Shown in pieces: positions 54,274 through 64,000 of a stretch of DNA of 64,000 nt. Source of the DNA: Kappaphycus alvarezii (Eukaryota; Rhodophyta; Florideophyceae; Gigartinales; Solieriaceae); contig NADL03000066.1 in the NCBI GenBank assembly GCA_002205965.3, positions 397,492 to 461,491 of the forward strand, in the 5' to 3' direction. The stretch's first letter is position 1. Each line of letters opens with the position of its first letter. The position numbers and the translations under genes are program-made. Below the pieces are notes generated by a model that was not told the DNA's origin, ran no database searches, and worked only from the letters and a program-made list of their open reading frames with translations.

Positions 54274-57200
54274 CAGTGAATGCTTTGTTAGCATTTCGGC
54301 TCCATATCTCTGCAAAGAACTTTGGAATTGTCCAGAAATTTTGATGCACCAAAATTTTTGAAAAAACCAAGTGTTGTCTTACAGCTTCAGGCATAAAGTC
54401 CATCAGAGCCGTTGGTTAAGCTCTCAAAACCGGTCGTTTCGAAACAATTCGTATTTTTATCCTCTACGGAAAGATGAAGAGTTTCTTGGGTAGTTCTGTG
54501 CTGCAGGCTAAGAAGGGTATGTTTGCGTCCGCCACTTAACCATGCAAGATATAACAGAAGCATTATTTGACATCTTTGCTTTCCGCTTGATTCTATAGAA
54601 TCAACAATAAAGTCGATCAACAAATTCCATCACTGTAAATACTGAATGAATTGGCCAGCAGTTGGCAGCAGCAAGTTCATGTCAACGCGCTTAAGCGGTA
54701 GTCATTGAGGTAGGCAACAGTGATCATAGTACGGCTGTGTACACCAACGCTGTTTCTTCACCCTTTTGTGGCTAGTTCTAACCATTTCTCTGGTATAGAA
54801 GATTAGTAGTAAGCGAAAAATTATCATCGGCATCATTAAATCTGCGTCCCCGTGTTTCAAGGGCCCTAATCGACTAAAAATTGACCGAGCTGAAATTCAA
54901 TTACAGCAAATGGTGATTTACATGTCTTTAAAGTCGTAAAATACCAATATCGAGTCACCTTAAGCACTCATATTTTCATATAAGGGCCCTTTTTCCCCTT
55001 CATCTATTAGCATGGCGGCTACAGTCCAGATTAGGAATCTGAAGATCAGTTGACAGTAAAGGCGCAAGCATAAACCGGACGACCCATTTCAAGAAATGCG
55101 CGGGAAAATTAATTGTAGGCCGTTGTTGTTGATGATGGAGTTGAGAACAAACAATTTTTGATCTTGGGCAAAAGAAGAAGGATAATATGCCTAAATACCA
55201 TTGAATGTTCTACTTTGAGACTACGGATCTAGAAATACATGTTGGAAATGCAGCAACTAAGCCGGTGCAATTTTTTAAGCTGTAAAAAAGAGAATTTAGA
55301 GGCCAAATATCTATATATCGATTTCAGCATAGCGACGCTCATTATTGTACCTGATCGCAGTCTGGTTTGCGAAAAAAATTATGTTATCAGTGGCAATACA
55401 AGAAGATTTTGTAACTTCATTTAACTTTAGCCACTGCCTAGAGGGGTCTTAGGAGCCAAGGAAAGTATAATCTTTTTGATTTGAAAAAAACATCGTTGAT
55501 GTACAAGGTAATAGTTATGGATCAGTGAGGTCATCAATGCGTCAGAAGAGCAACATATTTCGAAACAAATAACTATCTTTTAGCTCAAAATAAATTAATA
55601 GTGGGGATTTTGGGCCTTCTTTGCTACGAAAATCACTAGGAGAAGATAAAAAAGAGGGAAATAGGCTTATTTTATACGGGATATTGCATATCCCGAGATT
55701 TTTTGCACAAAATTATACTCGCTGAAGGTCCAAATTTGCAAACCCACTGCGGGTGATTTTTTTAAGAAATTTTGTTAAATTTCGATCCATATTGACAAGC
55801 ATAAAAACCTTGCAAAGGAAGAAACATGCACTGAATTCTAGAATTGTGTATATGAGTTAAAAATTATTCAAATCTCTTGAATATAAGCTTACAAAACTGA
55901 GTTTTTCTTCTCATCTTTTATTTTCTCCTTTTTCTGTCTCTATTGATATTAAGCTTCTTGATTTTTCCGTTCCACTAAATTTTACCCCAAAAGGTTAGTC
56001 TATTTGATTTTAATTAGTGCTTGGTCAACATAGAAAGCATTTTTTTAAGGATAAAAATCACAGAGTTAGAAAAACACTGCCAAAAGTGATGAACCCATCG
56101 AGAAATACTTTTCATATACCATTAAACATTCTATATTCTTTTATGCTAGCAAAAATTACCAATATGTATTTTCTTATGACATACATATCATGCACATTTC
56201 AGTAAAGTTTCGGTAGTTAGTGGAACTTGACCATATTTTATTTCGAGAGAATGATTATAAGTCTCTTAATAAAATTAAACATCCCAATAATGCCTCAATG
56301 AATGAGCTGCATGTGTTCTACCATCTTTAATGAAATAAGCTAAAGATCATAATGTTTTTGATTGCAGCATCTGTCTCCACACGGAGAATTTTCAAAACTT
56401 AATATAGTCCACTCCCTGACATACAACATCTTCAGTAGTAGTTATCGTAAATAAAAAATTGGAAGAGCTATTTTGTCCTTAGAATCATGAAGAAGAATTA
56501 GACAAATACTGATGCCATTAAAAAATCCGTGATATCTTAAATTTCTGGTTTTACACTGTTATTTTTAAGATAATCTGGCTTTTTGGACTTATTTCAAGGT
56601 AATATTCGAATCAAAATATTTTTCCTGTTCCCGATATTTCTTAGTAATTTAATCACCTTATAAAATCACTATCCTAAAGATCCCTTTCCTGCATATGTCA
56701 ACATAATTGTCCATTTGGAGCGCCAACTCCAGAATAGGGAGAAGAAAACGTTCAAATATCATGGAGACGCACGAAATTCGACTACTGATGAACATATATA
56801 TTTTTTCTTCAAAGCAGGAAATGAAAATATAGTAGATATAAACTCTTATTTCATCTATTATTTCCCATTAACATGATACTAAAACACGATATATTAGAAA
56901 TTATTTATCCGAATCAACCCTTCCTTTTATCCAAAAATGACCGTATATTTCAATCCTTTCTTTACGAACTGCTTTGCAGTAAGTTATTGTTGAATATAAT
57001 TTTAAATGGCATATTTATGTATCACCATCATATAAATATATCTAGAGAAAGACCAGAGCCAAAGGTTGTTGAAACGGTGAATAAAAGTCGTCTAAATGAA
57101 CATATAATATTATTTTCGTCTGGTGGGCTTTCTTGATCCAGAAAGGATATTTTTCATTCCTTATTTATTTCGGTGCCCTTACAGTTATACGTGCGATTGA

Positions 57201-58715
57201 TTCTTTTTAAATAAGAACATTAGTATCTAATTTAATTCTTTTTCTCTCTCAGGGACTTTTTCCATGCCATTTCGGAACAAGTAAATTTTATTCCGCACTT
57301 GTTTTAATAGTGTGCTGCAATTTTTTCTTATAAAAATTTCCCTCAAATAACGTAAAAGAAGAGGAGACTGAGGGAAAGATATTAAAAAGGAAAAATGGGT
57401 ACAGAGCTCTGACGGAATGAGGAGAAAAAACAATGTGAGAGAAGTAAACAGACACGTTCGAAAAGGGAAAGAGAGACAACAAGAGGTATGGGGACATGAA
57501 TAGGGTGGTTATGAAAAATAAATTGTGTGAGACAAGGCATACAGAGGTCTGGGGAGTAGAAAAGGGATAGGTAAGTAAAAGGGCAGTAAGGTTAAAAAAA
57601 TGGCGGATAACTTCTTTGGTCACAGTTGGTCAACAGACGGGTGAATAAGAAGATGATTAGGGCCAGAGAATGTTCACTGGGCGATCTGGAACGAATTTCA
57701 TAATTTTTGAAAAAAGATGAGCAAACTGCAGTTGCTCAAAAATATTAATAATCTTGAGCTTAGTTGAAATTAAATAGAATCAATAAAAATTCCAAATTGA
57801 AGGTTTATTATTATACTACACTTCAGTTAAATAAAAATAACAAAATTATGGCAGCTGGACTACTCTATTTTCATAAATTATTGCTTACCCTACCAGTACT
57901 CACTAAGGCAGAAGTACTTCACCAATCTATATTTCAGTAGTGACCACAATTTAAAAGGTAAAAAGTGATTTCTGAGATTCCGGTTCACTTTCTAAAAAAT
58001 ATTGCCCAAACGACTACTGGTTCCCGAATAAATATTTCATTTACGTTCTTTGGATCAATAGTATTGATAGACTCTTTTTGATTCGAAAAAATAGGCAAAT
58101 ATAATTTTACTTGGATGATAAAAACCTATAAAGTTACAACAGAGTTATATTCTGCCTAATGTGTGAATTTTATCTAACTATTTCCGGAAATTTGTTTTTC
58201 ATAGTTATTTACTTTCCATTTCTTTTCTTCACGTCAATTCAATAAAAATTGTCTCTACTTCCAACCCTCTTTAGTATTACTACGATCGATAATTGCTATG
58301 CAAACGGTGAGGGGCGGTCGGAGGTTGTTCATGATGATGTAAAGGTAGGGGAGTGTGCGGGTGAGCCCATGGAGTGGATGACGGCAGGAGTGTTGCTTCA
58401 AATATGTTGCTATCACAGTTAAAAGGGGATGTCTTCAATAATATTAACGGGCTTTGGTCGAAAAAATGCGAAGCGATGCTGCGACTCTAAATTTGTATGC
58501 ATTGGGGGTAAAGGAAATCTGCTTGACAAAATATCAGAACTGAAATGTTGAGAAGGAAACGGGTCACGGGTCGATTTTTTCTTCTCGAAAAGGAGGACCA
58601 AATCTTCAAACATAAAATAGAAAATGGAGTCGTATAGTGAATCTGGATCCATAAAGGAAAGTACTTTCAGGTTTTCTTTTTAAAAGAAAGGAGGGTTTTC
58701 TTAAAGGAGAAGCGG
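54274..58715. other. Long AT-rich non-coding tract
   Basis: Nothing recognised over about 4.4 kb. Open frames are at most about 110 codons and lack domain features. Confidence 0.55.
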
Positions 58716-58718
58716 TCA

Positions 58719-59422
58719 ATGATAGACCCCGATATGAAAGAAAGTGAATCTGTTGAAAGGACCGATTTCGTATCGGTTATTCGCCAAGGTACCACCGACG
58801 TTCCCGGTTCTCCCTTGGAGATAAGTCCAACTCTGAATCCGTGGTCTTGGCCGGTGTCGACGCGCGTTTCGATCATCTGGGGGAAAATTGTCTCTCTCCA
58901 AGATCCTCAACGCGGCTACCACCTCCTCCGCTATTGTGCTGGCGCTTTCCGCAACATTTACCTCCTGCAATGTGCCTGCCGCACATCAACTCTTTCCGGG
59001 CCTCTACTTCGACTCTGAACTGCGAATGGTCTTCAAAGCCATGCTCAGCCCAAGTTCCTCGCGCGGCTGATTCTTGTTCAGTTGCCGACGAGAAAAGGTG
59101 TAGGCCTCACTTTCCAAGTATCGAATCGCGGAGGTCACTGTGCTGATCCGTGCTTGCTAGAATTGCGTCAATTGACTGTCTCTTTTCTAGTTCACAGTTC
59201 TCCCTAGCCCCATTACTTCAGGCTCCCCTCACTAAATCTTACGCGCACGCTGCCCTCGTTCCTACTACTGAGTTCCAATCGATTTTCTGCCGTACCAGTT
59301 CGGACCCCTCACCCAATCCTGCTCAAGTTGAATATCAGAGTGCCGTCATTGGTCATTATGGTTTCCCTATGCGCTTCAACTTCTCCCTAACTCCTCTCGA
59401 TATCTTACCAAGCGCCGTGTAA
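58719..59422 (+). other. Possible coding remnants, unassigned
   Basis: GC content rises and frames overlap on both strands (plus 58,719-59,018, 58,888-59,070, 59,150-59,422; minus 58,970-58,716). The frame at 58,888 starts MSLSKILNAATTSSAIVLAL, which resembles a signal peptide, but it is only 60 codons. No family was recognised and the true strand is undecided. Confidence 0.25.
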
Positions 59423-59540
59423 TACAAAAAATGGTCCTCCCCTCATTTAATACAGGAAATGGTCCTCCCTTCACGTAATACAGGAAATGGTCCTCCCTTC
59501 ACGTAAGACAGGAAATGGTCCTCCCCTCGTGTAATCCAGC
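59420..59540. repeat. 28-base tandem repeat, about 4.3 copies
   Basis: The unit begins TAATACAGGAAATGG and continues TCCTCCCTTCACG. Copies start at 59,420, 59,448, 59,476 and 59,504, with a partial one at 59,532. The second and third copies are identical; the first and fourth differ at a few positions. It lies about 360 bases before the acidic-protein gene start. Confidence 0.92.
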
Positions 59541-59785
59541 AACCTACAACGATCCCGCCCCTAACTTCTCCAACCGTCATTTCCAAATTTACTTCCATTT
59601 TATCTAGATATTTTTATACTGTATTTAACCCTCTGAATCGACCCCGAATCAAGTCCCTTTTCCCTTTTAGCTTACCTCCTCCTCCAAATTCGCCTTTTTT
59701 TGAGAAGAAGGGCGCAAATGCACTATTGCAAAATCCCTTGCAGATTTATTTTACCTATTCCTAATCTATAGAACCTGCCCCGGGA

Positions 59786-59903
59786 GCCTATTTAAACCCC
59801 TTTATTCTAAGTTCCAAATGCCCCCGATCATTTTACTCATCACCCCTCTCCCCCACACACCCAAAGCACCCACATTGCCTCCTGTTCCCCAACTTCTATC
59901 ACA
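59786..59903 (+). promoter_or_regulatory. TATA-like promoter and CT-rich leader
   Basis: CTATTTAAACC at about 59,787 is followed by a pyrimidine- and AC-rich leader of about 105 bases (CTCCCCCACACACCC) leading to the ATG at 59,904. This layout suits a host gene core promoter. Confidence 0.5.
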
Positions 59904-60511
59904 ATGAGCAACCTTCGCCCCTCTGTCCCTATTTCCAAAAACCGCCCTTCCCGTTCCATCAATGGCCTTCGTCTCGCCGCCTACGGGCCAACCGATGCCG
60001 ACGACTACATCCGGCGGCAAACAAAGAAGCAAATCATCGAGTTCGTGCGCCGCCTCTTCATAGAAGAAGAAGCGAGGGAGGTAAGTCCGGGAGAGGCTGA
60101 GAAGGTCGAGGAGGAGAGCGGGGAGTCCTTCGAGGAATGGTTAGCCCCTGAGCTAGTGTACGAGGATCAGGAAGATGAGGATGAGGAGGATGAGGAGGAT
60201 GAGGAGATGAGGAGGATGAGGAGGATGAGGATGAGGATGAGGAAGAAGAGGATGAGGAGAGGAGGAGGAGGAGGAGAGAGGATGAGGCAACAGGGGGCAT
60301 GGAAAGTGTTGGACCGGTGGGGCCTGGAATAGAGAGTATGGATCAAGTTGTGCCCACGATGGAACCGGATGGAGATATCTTTAGTAGTCTAGATATCTCC
60401 CAGGGGGAAATAGAGAGTTGTGAGCCATTCGCAGATATTTGTGGGGACTGCTTGGACAGCATGGATATTTTAGAGGAGTTGTTTGGATCTGATTTAGAGA
60501 ATGGGAAATAA
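59904..60511 (+). pseudogene. Acidic low-complexity protein, reading frame interrupted
   Basis: Starts at an ATG with a good context (ATCACAATGAGC). The N-terminal part (MSNLRPSVPISKNRPSRSIN, then DADDYIRRQTKKQIIEFVRRLFIEEEARE) is followed by a Glu/Asp run encoded by GAG-GAT repeats (about 60,170-60,290). In the repeat the frame slips near 60,205, turning acidic codons into Met-Arg repeats and ending at 60,332. The other frame stays acidic (EDEE type) and continues into GIESMDQVVPTMEPDGDIFS and DSMDILEELFGSDLENGK, ending at 60,511. Together about 200 codons. The single slip in a simple repeat may be a real mutation, a length allele or an assembly error. Function is not recognised; an acidic nuclear or chromatin-type protein is conceivable but unproven. 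Confidence 0.5.
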
Positions 60512-60725
60512 GAGGACCAAATTAATTGTTAGTTTCTTAAGTATCTTTTGCTTAGAGTATATTGTCCACACAAAGTATTTTTATGCATTTCTTAGTATCT
60601 TCTGTAGTTTTGTTCGGACTTTAGGGGTAGCCAAAAGTCTATATAAGCTGAGTAAACTGCTTCCTCATGGAGAGGTCAAGCAAGTTGGCAGACAACTTCA
60701 AGCCAAGTCCCGAGTAGTAGGAAGT
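60512..60725. other. Spacer with TATA-like box
   Basis: Contains GTCTATATAAGCTGAG at about 60,637. It may be part of the unresolved gypsy-C 5' LTR or the 3' flank of the acidic gene. Confidence 0.35.
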
Positions 60726-60903
60726 TGAGAGTCAACTTCAGACCCAAGAAAACTTTTTCTTACGCTAGTCGCAGAGCGTCGGTGGTAGACCCTGCCCCTT
60801 TTATACTTGCTTGTAGCTTCTCAACTCTCTTCTATATACACTCCCTTTTGTTCGTTCAACAATACCACGGCAGCACTTTTGTCGCTCGCAACACCTCCTT
60901 CTC
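60726..60903 (+). repeat. Candidate gypsy-C 5' LTR
   Basis: TGAGAG...TTCTCA ends and a possible TATA (CTATATACAC, near 60,832) suggest a short LTR. The partner copy is beyond the window, so neither end is proven. Confidence 0.25.
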
Positions 60904-60910
60904 AGGGTAA

Positions 60911-62713
60911 TTGGTTCTGAGGATCTCTTCCCCCGCCGATTTACCCCTATCATTTGGTACTCTTGTGGAGGGGGTTGCACCCGAGGTATTCGAGTTGAGC
61001 AGTAGTAAGGAACACTTCGGGGGATTTCTTTTCTGTAATCATGGATCTCAACGCTGCTCGTATAACGTTCACAGGGGCAAGACTGAAGACGTTGAGGAGT
61101 TTCTTTACACATATGTCAACGTTGTGATGCGAGAGAAGGGCGATGAAGAGAAGGCCGCAAGTATCTTCGCCTATCTTCATGGTGACGCAAAGCACAAATA
61201 TAAGTCCAAGTTTATCGACGGGTGGTCTCTTAACGGGAATGGGCGTAACTTCGGTGAGGTATGTGAGTGGCTTGTGAAAGAGTATGCTAAGGAGGTAGAA
61301 CCAGATGAGATGATTCGTACCGCCATAGAGGCCCGGCTCAACTTCGACGATTTGTTAAGCTCATTGGTGTACTTGTGTGATCTTTATGAAAAGGCTGGGT
61401 TCAACGCCCAAGCCAAGTACGGAATGCTGCGTAAGGCGGCTATGGGGGATAAGCGGCTCTCCGATTTCCTCCTCATCAAGGGCCCTCACACTTTTGATGA
61501 ACTGAAGGGTACCATAGTAGAATTTGTCAAAAATTCGGAGACGTTTCAGTCACTGAGTGAGGTACCGAGGGAAACCCGCACATCGATGTCTATCGTACAT
61601 CCTGAAAAGAATTATCAAAGGCCGGCTACTAGTGCAGCGGCATTAGAATCTGTCAGGAGCGATGTCAAAAACTTGGAAGAAAGGTTGGAAACCCGATTCG
61701 ATAATCGACTTGACATGATAACCTCGCAGTTGGAAAGCCTTACTCTTACCATTAAGAAGAACCAGTCTGGGGCCCCTAAGGCCGCAGAAGTCTGTTCTTA
61801 CTGTCACAAGCCTGGACACTTTGCAAACAGGTGTCCTGATAATCCACATAGAAACACTCGTTGTGCAAAGTGCGGTCGATATGGGCATCATGAAAGTAAC
61901 TGCTGGTCTAAAGACAACAGAAGAGCAAATTTATCGGAAGCAAGGAGTGAGTCAGGACCAGAGGTGAAAATCTTACAAAATAGAAGGGATCAAAGGTTGA
62001 CGGATGCCGGTAACGTATCCATCGCTGAAGAGATTAGTCAAGTCAATGTGACAAAAAGGGATGGGGAAGGGAACATTTTATCGAAGAAACCTAGGCTAGA
62101 GTATGGAATGCTGGAGCATATCCCAGCACCTGTACCTCCTCGAACCAAGAGGTCTGATCAAGTTGTTCCAGGAGTGGGAGTCACTCCGGCCAAGAAGACG
62201 AAAAAGAGTAAGAAAGTTAAGAGTATCTCTAAGGACGTACTAGAGTATGTGAAGAGGTACAATTTGGTGGCTGAGCTTGCATCGGCCCCAACTGGGATAA
62301 CGTTTGGTCAACTTTTGAGGGGCGACGCAGAGGATGCGAGAAAAGAACTCAAAAAAATTATCAGGTCTAATAAGTCCGCTAAGGGTAAGAAACTGTTTCT
62401 TCAATCGGCCTCGACAGCACCAAGACGTCTTAAGCTGGTACCAGTCAAAGTATTGGGTATGAAAACCCAAGCTCTCTTCGATTCGGGTGCTGTTCCAAAC
62501 CTCATTTCAGAAACTTTGGTGACAGATCTAGGTCTCGAAATTACTCCAACGACTCGAAAAATAACTGTAGCGGATGGAACCGTCTCAAAATGCATGGGCA
62601 CTGTTGACAAGGTTTCCGTGTTCTTTGGGGACTCTAAAGTTGATGTAGACTTTCTTGTCATGCCGGATCTCCCTTTCGATGCAATCATTGGCTGCCCACA
62701 ATGGAAAGACTAG
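60911..62713 (+). CDS. gypsy-C Gag, zinc knuckles and protease
   Basis: A frame of 600 codons. The capsid region is about residues 50-215 (EEFLYTYVNVVMREKGDEEK, then FNAQAKYGMLRKAAMGDKRL). A coiled-coil-like stretch follows near residue 245 (SVRSDVKNLEERLETRFDNR). Two CCHC zinc knuckles lie at about residues 297-340 (CSYCHKPGHFANRC and CAKCGRYGHHESNC). A lysine-rich block comes near 435, and the retropepsin motif FDSGAVPNLISE near residue 525 with FDAIIGCPQWKD at the end. No ATG is assigned as start. Gag packages RNA; the protease matures the particle. Confidence 0.88.
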   Translation: MVLRISSPADLPLSFGTLVEGVAPEVFELSSSKEHFGGFLFCNHGSQRCSYNVHRGKTEDVEEFLYTYVNVVMREKGDEEKAASIFAYLHGDAKHKYKSKFIDGWSLNGNGRNFGEVCEWLVKEYAKEVEPDEMIRTAIEARLNFDDLLSSLVYLCDLYEKAGFNAQAKYGMLRKAAMGDKRLSDFLLIKGPHTFDELKGTIVEFVKNSETFQSLSEVPRETRTSMSIVHPEKNYQRPATSAAALESVRSDVKNLEERLETRFDNRLDMITSQLESLTLTIKKNQSGAPKAAEVCSYCHKPGHFANRCPDNPHRNTRCAKCGRYGHHESNCWSKDNRRANLSEARSESGPEVKILQNRRDQRLTDAGNVSIAEEISQVNVTKRDGEGNILSKKPRLEYGMLEHIPAPVPPRTKRSDQVVPGVGVTPAKKTKKSKKVKSISKDVLEYVKRYNLVAELASAPTGITFGQLLRGDAEDARKELKKIIRSNKSAKGKKLFLQSASTAPRRLKLVPVKVLGMKTQALFDSGAVPNLISETLVTDLGLEITPTTRKITVADGTVSKCMGTVDKVSVFFGDSKVDVDFLVMPDLPFDAIIGCPQWKD

Positions 62714-63980
62714 GACATGCATTGACTTGGGCAACCAAATGGTTTCAGTTAATATTGACGGCAGAACCGTGAAGATGCCCCTGGATTTCGACAAAAGCAC
62801 GCATCCTGAAGATTTAAAAGAAACGGACAGTGAAGATTTCACTTCTAGCTATGACAGCGAAGATTCGGAACCAACTAACACTTTCGGAAGTGGAAAAGGG
62901 TACCCTCGGGGGTTAATGAACATGGCATGGGACGATTATGATTCCGGGTTTGAAACAGATGACGACTGGGATTCTAGGATAAGTTTGAAACCCGAATGTG
63001 TTTCTTTTTGCGATGATATCGAATCAAAGGACAGAATTCGGAGCATGAAAGAAGATTACCTTTGCAAAGAAAATAAGAATACGGCGAACTCCATATATGA
63101 AGATGTGAGCACGACGGAAGAGGTCCTTCAAAATATTGAGGTTGAGGATCAAGAAGAAAAAGGGCGCCAAATGGCAGAAATCCAAGGAAAAGTGCAGCAC
63201 CTTCCCGCCCCCGCCTCACTGAAAATATCCGACATGTTAACATCTTCCGAAGTAATTGCATGGAGCGTTTCAGATTTGAGACAAGCAAGTGTACCGGTTA
63301 CTCACTCGTTCGAACTTACCGACACTCAACCGATTTACCACAAGCCTAGACGTCAACCGCCAAAATATGACCAATTTATCTCAGAAAATGTTACAAGTAT
63401 GCTGAAAAATGATATTATTCGACCAGTTTCATCCCCATGGTCGTTTCCAGTTGTGGTCGCACCAAAGAAGGATGGAAAGCTGCGTTTTTGCGTCGATTAC
63501 CGACAACTGAACCAGAGAATGATACCCGATCGATTTCCGATTCCGAACATGGAGGAGATCCTCGAGGACCTGAAGGACGGGAGATATTTCACCTCAATTG
63601 ACCTTTACACTGGCTATTGGCAGATTCCATTGGATGAAAAATGTAAGGAAAAAACAACCTTTACCAGCAAAGCCGGTACGTTCAGGTTCGAAGTGATGCC
63701 TTTTGGTCTCATGAATGCACCAGCTACATTCCAAAGAATGATGAACGAGGTTTTGAAAGGACTTCCATTCGCAAGAGTCTATATCGATGATGTCGTCATA
63801 TTCTCAGAAACATTGGATCAGCACATCTCGCACGTCAATACAGTTGTGGAGAGGATATCGGAGTATAGCTTGAAAATTAAGTTGAGCAAATGCTTCTTTG
63901 CGAAAACTTCTATCCAATTACTCGGTCATATCGTCGACCAAGAGGGAATTAGAGTGGATCCAGAGAAAACGAAAAAATAA
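62655..63980 (+). CDS. gypsy-C reverse transcriptase frame
   Basis: A frame of about 441 codons that overlaps the Gag-protease frame by 59 bases. After an acidic spacer (residues 60-180), the reverse transcriptase holds VTHSFELTDTQPIYHKPRR, DIIRPVSSPWSFPVVVAPKK, FCVDYRQLNQ, FTSIDLYTGYWQ (motif A aspartate), FRFEVMPFGLMNAPATFQRM (motif B) and VYIDDVVIF (catalytic Y-x-D-D, near 63,780), then LLGHIVDQEG of the thumb. Ty3 is known to reach its pol frame by frameshifting; whether this overlap reflects that is open. Confidence 0.9.
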   Translation: MSCRISLSMQSLAAHNGKTRTCIDLGNQMVSVNIDGRTVKMPLDFDKSTHPEDLKETDSEDFTSSYDSEDSEPTNTFGSGKGYPRGLMNMAWDDYDSGFETDDDWDSRISLKPECVSFCDDIESKDRIRSMKEDYLCKENKNTANSIYEDVSTTEEVLQNIEVEDQEEKGRQMAEIQGKVQHLPAPASLKISDMLTSSEVIAWSVSDLRQASVPVTHSFELTDTQPIYHKPRRQPPKYDQFISENVTSMLKNDIIRPVSSPWSFPVVVAPKKDGKLRFCVDYRQLNQRMIPDRFPIPNMEEILEDLKDGRYFTSIDLYTGYWQIPLDEKCKEKTTFTSKAGTFRFEVMPFGLMNAPATFQRMMNEVLKGLPFARVYIDDVVIFSETLDQHISHVNTVVERISEYSLKIKLSKCFFAKTSIQLLGHIVDQEGIRVDPEKTKK

Positions 63981-64000
63981 AGTTGGCACCAAGCCCGCTT

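Larger units (their letters stand above)
60726..64000 (+). mobile_element. Ty3/gypsy retrotransposon, best preserved copy, cut by window end (gypsy-C)
   Basis: Two long frames cover Gag-zinc knuckle-protease (to 62,713) and the downstream spacer plus reverse transcriptase (from 62,655). The order is that of Ty3/gypsy and the sequences are related to gypsy-A and gypsy-B. It looks much younger than the others, with few disruptions in the visible part. RNase H, integrase and the 3' LTR lie outside the window. The 5' LTR is unresolved: a candidate runs from TGAGAGTCAAC (60,726) to TTCTCA (60,903), with TGGTTCTGAGG shortly after as a possible primer-binding site. Confidence 0.88.

Noticed and set aside
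58888-59070. Signal-peptide-like small secreted protein
   Set aside because: Only 60 codons, competing frames on both strands, no cysteine pattern or promoter; kept only as a weak region.
59420-59540. CRISPR-like direct repeats
   Set aside because: Units are contiguous 28-base tandem copies without spacers; the DNA is eukaryotic.
60905-60930. Firm primer-binding site for gypsy-C
   Set aside because: TGG follows the candidate LTR end only after a gap of several bases, and the partner LTR is outside the window.

Overview
The window is eukaryotic DNA dominated by nested, decaying transposable elements. It has an AT-rich background (about 0-1.7 kb and 46-58.7 kb) with almost no coding signal, and GC-richer islands that are nearly all mobile elements. 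The only recognisable host genes are a decayed copper amine oxidase (22.9-24.97 kb) and a short acidic protein (59.9-60.5 kb) with a TATA-like promoter. A TE-swollen fungus or fungus-like protist fits best, but nothing here fixes the taxon. No intact rRNA, tRNA or CRISPR was seen.

Layout. 1.7-5.5 kb: Ty1/copia fossil (copia-A) with a 5'-truncated LINE tail inside it. 5.6-17.5 kb: a cluster of one Ty3/gypsy family (gypsy-A) in both orientations. Its LTRs carry a strong hairpin and GTACAGTAC palindromes. The main copy (8.3-16.5 kb) is cut by two foreign solo LTRs, each with a perfect 5-bp target duplication (CCACT, CCCGG). A neighbouring inverted LTR is cut by another LINE tail. A long antisense frame lies between integrase and 3' LTR. 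17.7-22.0 kb: a non-LTR retrotransposon (LINE-1) with an inverted 5' piece. 22.9-24.97 kb: copper amine oxidase pseudogene. 25.2-26.1 kb and 30.8-26.7 kb: two more LINE copies facing each other. These LINEs end in a zinc knuckle plus a restriction-like endonuclease.

30.79-38.96 kb: a second gypsy element (gypsy-B) with both LTRs, a GATAC target duplication and a Tc1/mariner transposon inside its 5' LTR; the 3' LTR preserves the empty site. 39.0-44.7 kb: a second copia element (copia-B). 47.2-48.15 kb: a piggyBac-type transposase fossil in the AT-rich tract, with a further LINE-tail fossil at 53.8 kb. 58.7-60.5 kb: weak ORFs, a 28-bp tandem repeat and the acidic gene. 60.7 kb to the end: the best preserved element (gypsy-C), with long Gag-protease and reverse transcriptase frames running off the window.

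The genes do not form a pathway. The story is one of successive insertion, with the relative order readable from target duplications and nesting. All identifications were made by eye from motifs; no database search was run.
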